Of a stretch of 10,750 bases of DNA, positions 5,932-10,750 are shown piece by piece. The DNA comes from an uncultured Eubacteriales bacterium (GTDB taxonomy: Bacteria > Bacillota > Clostridia > Oscillospirales > Butyricicoccaceae), in assembly GCA_934675045.1 (NCBI GenBank), contig CAKUPI010000043.1, forward strand, positions 1-10,750, written 5' to 3'. The notes below the pieces were generated by a model. That model was given only the letters and a program-made list of their open reading frames with translations. It was not told the origin of the DNA and did not search any database. The position numbers and the translations under genes are program-made. Position 1 is the first letter of the stretch; every line of letters starts with the position of its first letter.

Positions 5932-6294
5932 ATGAAGAAACCATACCGACCGATCCTTCTGTCCGCCGCGGCGGCGGCCGCCGCCCTGTGCATCGGCGCG
6001 GCGCTGCTTTGGCCCCGCCCTTCGGCGAAGGCCGGCTGTCCGCAGCCCGTACGGCAGGGGCCGGACACGCGGGGTGCTCCGGCGGCCTTTTCCGACACCG
6101 GTGCCAAATACACCGTCGCCGACTACGAGGGCCATCTGGCCGTTTACCTGACGGCCAACGCGCAGGCGCCCGAGTACGTCACCGACGTCAGGGTTTGCAC
6201 CCTTCCGGCCGCCGACCGCCAGGCGCTGAAAAAGGGCATTCCCATCTACACCGAGGCGCAGCTGACCTCCATTTTAGAGGATTACAGCAGCTAA
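5932..6294 (+). CDS. Small membrane-anchored protein with BofC C-terminal-like domain
   Basis: A 120-residue protein. Residues 8-27 form one hydrophobic helix, and about 30-57 a flexible Pro/Ala-rich linker. Residues 59-118 (KYTVADYEGHLAVY, then VTDVRVCTLPAADRQALKKG and AQLTSILEDYSS) follow the pattern of the BofC C-terminal domain. In Bacillus, BofC is a forespore-made protein secreted into the intermembrane space that restrains the SpoIVB protease and so delays pro-sigma-K processing. Here the N-terminal BofC domain is missing, so the same function cannot be assumed; single-domain clostridial relatives are mostly uncharacterised. The ATG at 5932 follows AAGGGGG by about 9 bases; an ATG at 5923 is too close to that site. 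A sigma-G-like promoter precedes the gene and a bidirectional terminator follows. Confidence 0.78.
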   Translation: MKKPYRPILLSAAAAAAALCIGAALLWPRPSAKAGCPQPVRQGPDTRGAPAAFSDTGAKYTVADYEGHLAVYLTANAQAPEYVTDVRVCTLPAADRQALKKGIPIYTEAQLTSILEDYSS

Positions 6295-6303
6295 GCGCCG
6301 TGC

Positions 6304-6329
6304 AAAAAGACGCCTTGCGGCGTCTTTTT
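6304..6329. terminator. Bidirectional terminator between the BofC-like and nucleotidyltransferase genes
   Basis: AAAAAGACGCC-TTGC-GGCGTCTTTTT: an 11-bp stem when the A and T runs pair, with a 4-base loop and five Ts on both strands. It serves the plus gene ending at 6294 and the minus gene ending at 6335. Confidence 0.93.
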
Positions 6330-6334
6330 GTCTT

Positions 6335-7240
6335 TCAGCGCAGCGGCGGATACAGCCCCTGCGCCAGCATCCGTTCAAAGGCCGCGCGCACCTGCTCCTT
6401 GTCCTCGCGGTAGGTGACGCCGTGCCACTGGTCGGGGCTTTGCAGCACCCGCACCGTGCCGCGGCCCGCGCGCACCATGTCGTCGACAAAGCCGGGCAGG
6501 TAATACTCCCGCTTGAGCGCGTCGCCGTCGCGGCGGCGCAGAAAGGCGCAGAAGCCGGCCTCGAGCTCGTCAAAGATCCCCTCGGGCATGCCCCATGCGT
6601 TCATGGAGACCACCGTATCGGGCGCCAGCCCGACCGTCTGCCCGCCCTCCTGCGCCTCGATGCGCCCGCCGGCGGTGCGCGCAATGGCGGTGTGCTCGGT
6701 CACCGAACGCAAAAGGCCGTCCTCGATGCGGCAGACGCCGCGCGAAACGCTGCCGTTTTCCGTCAGCGTCCGGTCAAGGCGATAGCCCACCATGCACATG
6801 GGCAGGGTGTTTTCCGCCTTTTCGGCGGTCAAAAACCGGTAAAGCAGCGCAAAGCAGCTGCGGCCGTAATAATCGTCGGCGTTGATGACGGCAAAGGGCC
6901 CGGGCAGCACGTCGCGCGCGCACAGCACGGCGTGCCCCGTTCCCCACGGCTTGACGCGCTCGGCGGGCGCCTCCAGGCCGTCCGGCAGCCTGTCCGTCGT
7001 CTGGTAGGCGTACGCCACTTCCATGCTCCGGCGCGCGCGGCAGCCGACGGCCTCTTCAAAGGCGCTTTGCAGCTCTGGCTTTATCACAAAAACCACCCGG
7101 CTAAACCCGGCCAGGCGGGCGTCATACAGCGAATAATCCAAAATAATCTCTCCGGCGGGGCCGACGGGGTCGATTTGCTTGAGGCCGCCGTAACGGCTGC
7201 CCATGCCCGCGGCCAGCACCAGAAGGGTCGGCTCTTTCAT
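6335..7240 (-). CDS. Nucleotidyltransferase family protein (sugar-nucleotide pyrophosphorylase-like)
   Basis: A 301-residue protein with a GT-A-like NTP-transferase fold. Residues 8-19 (VLAAGMGSRYGG) form the nucleotide-binding signature, followed by LKQIDPVGP (20-28) where classical pyrophosphorylases have a Pro-Lys. PWGTGHAV (98-105) matches the base-recognition loop of UTP-sugar pyrophosphorylases, and NADDYYG (120-126) supplies the metal-binding Asp. These enzymes couple an NTP with a phosphorylated sugar or alcohol to make an activated donor and PPi. The substrate cannot be deduced, and no glycan or teichoic acid cluster lies nearby, so the gene stands alone. The start is the ATG at 7240 with AAAGGA about 10 bases upstream. 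Similar stand-alone proteins are frequent in Clostridia. Confidence 0.85.
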   Translation of the reverse strand: MKEPTLLVLAAGMGSRYGGLKQIDPVGPAGEIILDYSLYDARLAGFSRVVFVIKPELQSAFEEAVGCRARRSMEVAYAYQTTDRLPDGLEAPAERVKPWGTGHAVLCARDVLPGPFAVINADDYYGRSCFALLYRFLTAEKAENTLPMCMVGYRLDRTLTENGSVSRGVCRIEDGLLRSVTEHTAIARTAGGRIEAQEGGQTVGLAPDTVVSMNAWGMPEGIFDELEAGFCAFLRRRDGDALKREYYLPGFVDDMVRAGRGTVRVLQSPDQWHGVTYREDKEQVRAAFERMLAQGLYPPLR

Positions 7241-7263
7241 GGTTCATCATCCTTTCGCCTACC

Positions 7264-7292
7264 ATTATACACAGCCGCCGCCCGCCCCGCAA
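7264..7292 (-). promoter_or_regulatory. Promoter of the nucleotidyltransferase gene
   Basis: On the minus strand TTGCGG (7287-7292) and a perfect TATAAT (7264-7269) are 17 bases apart. The leader is short, about 17 bases. It is back to back with the hemolysin III promoter at 7302-7331. Confidence 0.7.
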
Positions 7293-7301
7293 GGGTTCTG
7301 T

Positions 7302-7331
7302 TTGACAGCGCGCCGCCCGCAATGCTACAAT
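7302..7331 (+). promoter_or_regulatory. Promoter of the hemolysin III gene
   Basis: A perfect -35 TTGACA (7302-7307) and TACAAT (7326-7331) are 18 bases apart. Transcription would start near 7338, about 26 bases before the ATG. No operator-like repeat overlaps it, so the gene is probably constitutively expressed. Confidence 0.78.
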
Positions 7332-7363
7332 AACAGGCAAGACATTCCACGGAGGGACTTCCC

Positions 7364-8023
7364 ATGCCGCAAAAATCCAAAAAAATCAACCAGTTTTACA
7401 CCCTTGGCGAAGAAATCGTCAATTCGGTCTCGCACGGGCTGGGCGCCGCCCTCGCCGCGGCGGGCACCGCGCTGCTGATGGTCTTTTCCGCCTGGCACCA
7501 CAACGTGTGGGCCATTGTCAGCTGCGCCGTCTACGGCGCCACGCTGCTCATTTTGTACACCTCGTCGACGCTGTACCATTCCTTTCAGTCGCCGCGCCTC
7601 AAGGCCCTCTTCCGCGTGTTTGACCACTGCACCATCTACCTGCTCATCGCCGGCACCTATACCCCCTATACGCTGGTGACGCTGCGGCAGTACAACCCCG
7701 TGCTCGGCTGGACGCTCTTTGCGCTCGTGTGGACGGCCGCCGCCGTCGGCATTGTGCTGACCGCCGTTGACCTCGAGCGCTTCAAGGTCTTTTCGATGAT
7801 CTGCTATATCTCCATGGGCTGGGTCATCGTCTTTGCCATGCGCCCGCTCATCGCCTGTCTGGCCCCCGCCGGGCTTTGGCTTCTGCTGGCCGGCGGCATT
7901 GCCTATACCGCGGGCATCCTCTTTTTTGCCATCAATGTGCGCTATATGCACTCCATCTGGCACTTTTTTGTGCTGGCCGGCAGCGTTCTGCACTTTCTCT
8001 CCGTTCTGCTGTACGTCGTTTGA
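7364..8023 (+). CDS. Hemolysin III family (PAQR/YqfA-like) seven-helix membrane protein
   Basis: A 219-residue hydrophobic protein with about seven membrane helices, the normal size for the family. Diagnostic motifs are EEIVNSVSHGLG (16-27), SSTLYHS (67-73), FDHCTIYLLIAGTYTP (86-101) and HSIWHFFVLAGSVLH (196-210). By comparison with adiponectin receptors and other PAQR proteins, His72, His196 and His200 should bind a metal, probably zinc, at an active site for a lipid-amide hydrolase-like reaction. The name comes from a Bacillus cereus haemolysin; in most bacteria the role is uncertain and linked to membrane lipid balance. The start follows GGAGGG by 7 bases. It has a consensus promoter and a shared terminator. 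Confidence 0.93.
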   Translation: MPQKSKKINQFYTLGEEIVNSVSHGLGAALAAAGTALLMVFSAWHHNVWAIVSCAVYGATLLILYTSSTLYHSFQSPRLKALFRVFDHCTIYLLIAGTYTPYTLVTLRQYNPVLGWTLFALVWTAAAVGIVLTAVDLERFKVFSMICYISMGWVIVFAMRPLIACLAPAGLWLLLAGGIAYTAGILFFAINVRYMHSIWHFFVLAGSVLHFLSVLLYVV

Positions 8024-8075
8024 CGCAAAGCCCTCCGCCTCTGCGGAAGCGTCTGACCGCAGCGCTTTCTTTCAG

Positions 8076-8104
8076 AAAAAAAGAGCCTTTCCGGCTCTTT
8101 TTTT
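8076..8104. terminator. Bidirectional terminator between hemolysin III and lipoprotein genes
   Basis: Seven As, GAGCC (8083-8087), loop TTTCC, GGCTC (8093-8097), seven Ts (8098-8104). The symmetric 12-bp stem ends transcription from both sides: the plus gene ending at 8023 and the minus gene ending at 8114. Confidence 0.93.
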
Positions 8105-8113
8105 ATTTTGCCT

Positions 8114-9169
8114 TTACATGCCCGAAGCGCCGGCCAGCACAATCTCCCAGCCGCCGTTTTGCTCGCGCAGGACAAAGTGGCAGGAACCTTCCCAATAGCC
8201 CTCGGTCATGCAAATCTCAAACACGCCGTCGCCGTCCAAATCAAACAGCCCGGCGGGCCGCTGCACAAACATGGCCGTCATGTCGTCGGTGTACGGCGCG
8301 GTTTTGCTGTACACCGTCTCTTCGCGGTCCCCGTCGAGCAGCAGAACCAGCGAAAAGGTGCCGCCGTTTTCTTCCGACACCATCTGGAAGCCGTCGGCGT
8401 CGCGCGGCGTCGAGGCAAAGACAAAGGTCTCCCGCTGCCCGTCGCCGTCATAGTCCAAAACCGCCGTCTGCACGGCGGCGTCCGACGAGATGCCGGCCTT
8501 CTTCAAAAAGCGCTGCACGGCGTCAACGCTCTGCTGCGAAGCGGCGGCGTCAAAGCCTTCTCCGGCCCATTCCACCGACTTCGGCCGCATGTCGCGCCCG
8601 TCCGACGCCGCAAAAACGCACTCACCCTCCGGCTCCATGACCAGCGCATAGCCGCAGTCGGGCACCGGCACATCGTACACCTCCGGCCCCAGCTCGGTGG
8701 GAACGGCAAACCAGTCGTCGCCCTGCCCGTCGGTCTCGATGGCGTAGGGCGCGAACTGCTCGCTGCGCGAGACGTCAAAGCCGCTGGGGCCGTCGCCGGT
8801 ATAGGCGAAAAACCGCTCGGCCCTGCCCATCTCCCCCGTCTGCAAGTACCAAACGTAGGTGGCGCAGCCGAAAAGTTCGCCCACCACAAAAGACTCGCCC
8901 TTTGCGTAGTCGAGCGCCGCTTCGGCGACGCTCTTCCACTCGCCGTTTTCCAGGCTGCCGACAAACACGTCGTGCACCAGAAAATACACCGGTTCGGCCT
9001 GCTCGGGCACGCCGGGCGCGTCGGGTGTTTTTGGCACGTCGGGTGTTTTTGGCGCATCGGGCGCGTCGGGCGGCGCCGGTTTTTCGGGCTGTCCGCCCGG
9101 CGCGCAGGCGCACAGCAACAGCAAAAGAGCGCAGCACAGCAGCGTGCAGCGCCGCAGTTTTTTCTTCAT
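8114..9169 (-). CDS. Lipoprotein with PKTPDx repeat linker and DxDGDG (FG-GAP/EF-hand-like) motifs
   Basis: A 351-residue protein of unknown function. It begins MKKKLRRCTLLCC, then a leucine run and the lipobox LCAC (lipidated Cys22), so it should sit on the outer face of the membrane. Residues about 24-60 form a Pro/Asp linker containing PKTPDV and PKTPDA repeats. The folded part from about 60 has two Asp-rich loops, DYDGDGQRE and DLDGDGVFE, typical of calcium-binding FG-GAP/VCBS or EF-hand-like loops, and a C-terminal domain rich in Trp and Glu. No enzyme motif was recognised. The start is the ATG at 9169 with AAAGGAG 5 bases upstream; the frame stays open to 9268, but that extension would bury the signal peptide. 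It stands alone under its own promoter. Confidence 0.85.
   Translation of the reverse strand: MKKKLRRCTLLCCALLLLLCACAPGGQPEKPAPPDAPDAPKTPDVPKTPDAPGVPEQAEPVYFLVHDVFVGSLENGEWKSVAEAALDYAKGESFVVGELFGCATYVWYLQTGEMGRAERFFAYTGDGPSGFDVSRSEQFAPYAIETDGQGDDWFAVPTELGPEVYDVPVPDCGYALVMEPEGECVFAASDGRDMRPKSVEWAGEGFDAAASQQSVDAVQRFLKKAGISSDAAVQTAVLDYDGDGQRETFVFASTPRDADGFQMVSEENGGTFSLVLLLDGDREETVYSKTAPYTDDMTAMFVQRPAGLFDLDGDGVFEICMTEGYWEGSCHFVLREQNGGWEIVLAGASGM
9021..9056 (-). repeat. 18-bp in-frame tandem repeat in the lipoprotein linker
   Basis: TCGGGTGTTTTTGGCACG (9021-9038) is repeated as TCGGGTGTTTTTGGCGCA (9039-9056), with shorter degenerate copies on both sides. Being 18 bases long it keeps the frame and encodes the six-residue PKTPDx units, so copy number may vary between strains. 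Confidence 0.8.
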
Positions 9170-9227
9170 GCCTTCTCCTTTTCCGCCGCGGCGCAGGGCC
9201 GCCGGCCTGACAAACTTCTTCCCTGTT

Positions 9228-9257
9228 ATTATATACACAGGCCGGCAGGAAAAACAA
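9228..9257 (-). promoter_or_regulatory. Promoter of the lipoprotein gene, inside a 9-bp inverted repeat
   Basis: On the minus strand TTGTTT (9252-9257) and TATAAT (9228-9233) are 18 bases apart. Inverted repeat arms GCCGGCCTG (9201-9209) and CAGGCCGGC (9238-9246) flank the -10 and start region. One arm lies in the promoter spacer, so it is not transcribed; a DNA-binding protein rather than an RNA hairpin would be the likely reader. Confidence 0.65.
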
Positions 9258-9387
9258 GGGATTCCCACCGCATAATTTTTTCACTTTTTTTGATTTTGTG
9301 ACCGGAATGTAACCGCAGCTTCCTATACTGTAAGCATACCGCCTGGCAAATATTGCAGGCTATGATGTGGGAAGGAGCGTGAAGGGC

Positions 9388-9576
9388 ATGAGCAAGCCGT
9401 CAGGGAACCGCAGGGCCTTTGTTGTGCAGATTCTCGACAGGCAGAACGCGACCTGGCAGGGCACCGTGACCTGGGCCTCGGAGCGCAAAACCGAATCCTT
9501 CCGCAGCGCGCTGGAGCTCATCAGGCTGATCGACAGCGCCTTAAAGGAGGAATCGCCCCCCGCAGACACCCCGTAG
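9388..9576 (+). CDS. Small 62-residue protein of unknown function upstream of the c-di-GMP riboswitch
   Basis: The protein begins MSKPSGNRRAFVVQILDRQN and continues ATWQGTVTWASERKTESFRS and ALELIRLIDSAL, with a short acidic tail. It looks like a small alpha/beta fold: a strand (AFVVQIL), a Trp-containing strand (TWQGTVTW), then an amphipathic helix (SALELIRLIDSAL). There is no signal peptide, membrane helix or Cys. I have an impression of similar short proteins in Clostridia but know no function. The ATG at 9388 was chosen because AAGGAG lies 10 bases upstream; GTG at 9379 is too close to that site. The c-di-GMP riboswitch starts 35 bases after its stop codon, and no promoter is seen in between, so it may share a transcript with the adhesin. 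Confidence 0.7.
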   Translation: MSKPSGNRRAFVVQILDRQNATWQGTVTWASERKTESFRSALELIRLIDSALKEESPPADTP

Positions 9577-9610
9577 CATCGCAGCCTTCCCGCCTGTTTC
9601 ATTGTCTGTA

Positions 9611-9697
9611 CAGCGACCAGGGCAAACCGGCCGAAAGACCGGGACGCAAAGCTCAGGAGGCTAAAGCGCAAAGCGCCACGCCAGTCCGGCCGCCGCA
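9611..9697 (+). ncRNA. Cyclic di-GMP-I riboswitch (GEMM motif)
   Basis: The conserved GEMM core is present: GGGCAAACC (9620-9628), a hairpin capped by a GAAA tetraloop (9633-9636), GGGACGCAAAGC (9641-9652), then GGCTAA (9659-9664) opening the second helix GCGC-AAA-GCGC (9666-9676). An outer stem can form from GCGACC (9613-9618) and GGCCGC (9688-9693), with one A-C mismatch. This matches the c-di-GMP-I aptamer, in which the GAAA loop docks into a receptor in the second helix. The 3' part (GCCAGTCCGGC) is slightly shorter than in the Vibrio Vc2 example. It lies about 35 bases upstream of a VWA adhesin gene, a known type of target for c-di-GMP riboswitches. Only a translational switch looks possible, because no terminator follows. 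Confidence 0.88.
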
Positions 9698-9705
9698 TTG
9701 TTCAG

Positions 9706-9731
9706 TCTCTCAATCGAAAGGAGAATGAATT
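9706..9731 (+). promoter_or_regulatory. Ribosome binding site and possible sequestering hairpin of the adhesin gene
   Basis: AAAGGAG (9717-9723) lies 8 bases before the ATG at 9732. TCTC just upstream (copies at 9706-9709 and 9708-9711) can pair with GAGA (9721-9724) and hide the site. There is no T-run terminator between aptamer and gene, so this is the likely expression platform, acting on translation. The hairpin is short and its switching partner in the aptamer is not identified. Confidence 0.45.
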
Positions 9732-10750
9732 ATGTTGGCCAGAAAAATCCAAAAACCCCTTGCACTGCTTCTTGCGGTGATTCTGACAGCGGGCCTGCTG
9801 CCCACCGGCATCTTTGCCTATGACGAAAACCAAATCGTCAGCAACGGCCGGACCGTCACCACCGACGACGGCAGGGTGCAGCATTCCAAGATGATTACAC
9901 AGACCGGGGTCAACGCCTTTGACATCACCCTGACCGTCAAAACGCAGGAGACCGTAGACGAAGCCCCCGTTTCCAACAATGCCGCCGTGGTGCTGATGTT
10001 CGACGCCTCGAACAGCATGAGCCGCGCCGACATGAACAGCGCCCGGGACGCCGCCCGGCATTTCGTCGACTCGTTTGTGCTCAACGCCGGCGACGGCCAG
10101 CGCAAGGTCGCCGTCGTCGAGTTTGGCTCCAACGGCAAAACGGTGCTGGACTGGACCGAAGCCAACGGCAATGTCGAGGCCGTCAGGGCCGGCATTGATT
10201 CGGTGGACACCCAGTTTGCCTACCGCTCGGGTCAGGGGGCCTGCAACGTGCCCGGCACCCACACCCACGAAGAGCCCGTGATGGAAAACTTCATGCAGTG
10301 GACCGACGGCTATCTGGGCGACGGCCACCTCGGCGGCTATTACTTCTGCACCTACGAGGGCTGCAATTACACCACCGCCTTCTCCAGCTCGCAGCGGAGC
10401 CACAACCATCAGGTCGGCACCAAAACGGTGACCTACCCTGGCCCGCACGGCGGCCAGGCCCAAAAGGACAGCGGCGGCACCAATCTCGAAGCCGGCCTGC
10501 GTCTGGCCAACAACCTGCTCGGGGCCGAAGCGGTTTCCGGCATTTCCCACACCTATGTCGTCCTGATGACCGACGGCGTCCCGAGCTGGTATGTTTCCGA
10601 CGGCAACGAGACCGACGACCCGTACTTTATAAACGGCAGCCGCGGCGGCGGCGACCACGCCGAGCACTCTGACTACCACGACATTTACTGCTCCCGGGAC
10701 ACCGGCGACAACATCCCCCAGCAGATCAAAAACAAGGGCGCCAAGCTGTA
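9732..10750 (+). CDS. Secreted von Willebrand factor A (VWA) adhesin, N-terminal 339 codons, runs off the right edge
   Basis: The frame is open to the window end. A Sec signal peptide (MLARKIQKPLALLLAVILTA, then GLLPTGIFA) is probably cut before Tyr30. A VWA domain follows from about residue 84, with the metal-ion adhesion site DASNS (Asp91, Ser93, Ser95), Thr250 in GGTNLEAGL and Asp281 in LMTDGVP, so the metal site is intact. Between the first and second metal motifs is a large insertion (about 163-245) with Cys171, THTH (177-180), and a Cys206-x4-Cys211-x12-His224-x-His226 cluster. Such VWA proteins are usually wall-anchored adhesins or tip pilins, but the sorting signal lies beyond the edge. 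Expression should respond to c-di-GMP through the riboswitch directly upstream. Confidence 0.92.
   Translation, partial: MLARKIQKPLALLLAVILTAGLLPTGIFAYDENQIVSNGRTVTTDDGRVQHSKMITQTGVNAFDITLTVKTQETVDEAPVSNNAAVVLMFDASNSMSRADMNSARDAARHFVDSFVLNAGDGQRKVAVVEFGSNGKTVLDWTEANGNVEAVRAGIDSVDTQFAYRSGQGACNVPGTHTHEEPVMENFMQWTDGYLGDGHLGGYYFCTYEGCNYTTAFSSSQRSHNHQVGTKTVTYPGPHGGQAQKDSGGTNLEAGLRLANNLLGAEAVSGISHTYVVLMTDGVPSWYVSDGNETDDPYFINGSRGGGDHAEHSDYHDIYCSRDTGDNIPQQIKNKGAKL

Noticed and set aside
8108..9301. A 397-codon plus-strand open frame opposite the lipoprotein
   Set aside because: The minus strand has a ribosome binding site, signal peptide, lipobox and promoter. The plus frame starts right behind a terminator and has none of these.
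9309..9334. Promoter for the small ORF (TGTAACC with TATACT)
   Set aside because: TATACT (9324-9329) is a fair -10, but no -35 lies at 16-18 bases. TGTAAC could be an ECF-type -35, but no matching -10 could be assigned with confidence.
9702..10679. A 325-codon minus-strand open frame opposite the adhesin
   Set aside because: It is antisense to a VWA domain with intact metal motifs, would run across the riboswitch side, and shows no recognisable domain.

Overview
The window looks like chromosomal DNA from a GC-rich, endospore-forming Clostridia bacterium, probably of the Oscillospiraceae or a related gut lineage. The basis is the GC-rich coding sequence with strong GGAGG-type ribosome binding sites, compact A-stem-T bidirectional terminators, a BofC-like protein behind a sigma-G-like promoter, a GAAC-N4-GTTC (Gram-positive type) LexA box, and a c-di-GMP-I riboswitch ahead of a surface adhesin. 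The placement is inference; there is no rRNA or other taxonomic marker.

Layout. Bases 1-963 hold the start of an oleate hydratase gene (minus strand, cut by the window edge), with a TetR/AcrR regulator just upstream on the same strand. Two hairpins lie between them. Bases 1244-2082 are a two-gene phage-type lysis cassette on the minus strand: an r1t-like holin, overlapping TAATG with an M15-type endolysin that carries a C-terminal SLH motif. Its promoter has a perfect LexA/SOS box, and a 23-bp palindrome touches the -35. No other phage genes are visible. Bases 2394-3059 (plus) encode a SanA/YdcF-type envelope protein. It converges on a class A penicillin-binding protein (3137-5680, minus), and the two share a bidirectional terminator.

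Bases 5932-6294 (plus) encode a small membrane-anchored protein with a BofC C-terminal-like domain. It converges on a nucleotidyltransferase (6335-7240, minus), again with a shared terminator. Divergent from that is a hemolysin III/PAQR family membrane protein (7364-8023, plus), which converges on a lipoprotein with DxDGDG motifs (8114-9169, minus) through a third shared terminator. The right end (9388-10750, plus) has a 62-residue protein of unknown function, then a c-di-GMP-I (GEMM) riboswitch, then the first 339 codons of a secreted von Willebrand factor A (VWA) adhesin that runs off the window.

Most genes are single transcription units concerned with the cell envelope: peptidoglycan synthesis and cleavage, surface lipoprotein, adhesin, membrane proteins. 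Three regulatory inputs can be read from the DNA: DNA damage acting on the lysis cassette, late forespore sigma-G acting on the BofC-like gene, and c-di-GMP acting on the adhesin. The most unusual points are the orphan SOS-controlled lysis cassette and the riboswitch placed between a small ORF and the adhesin gene. No tRNA, rRNA, CRISPR array or insertion sequence was seen.
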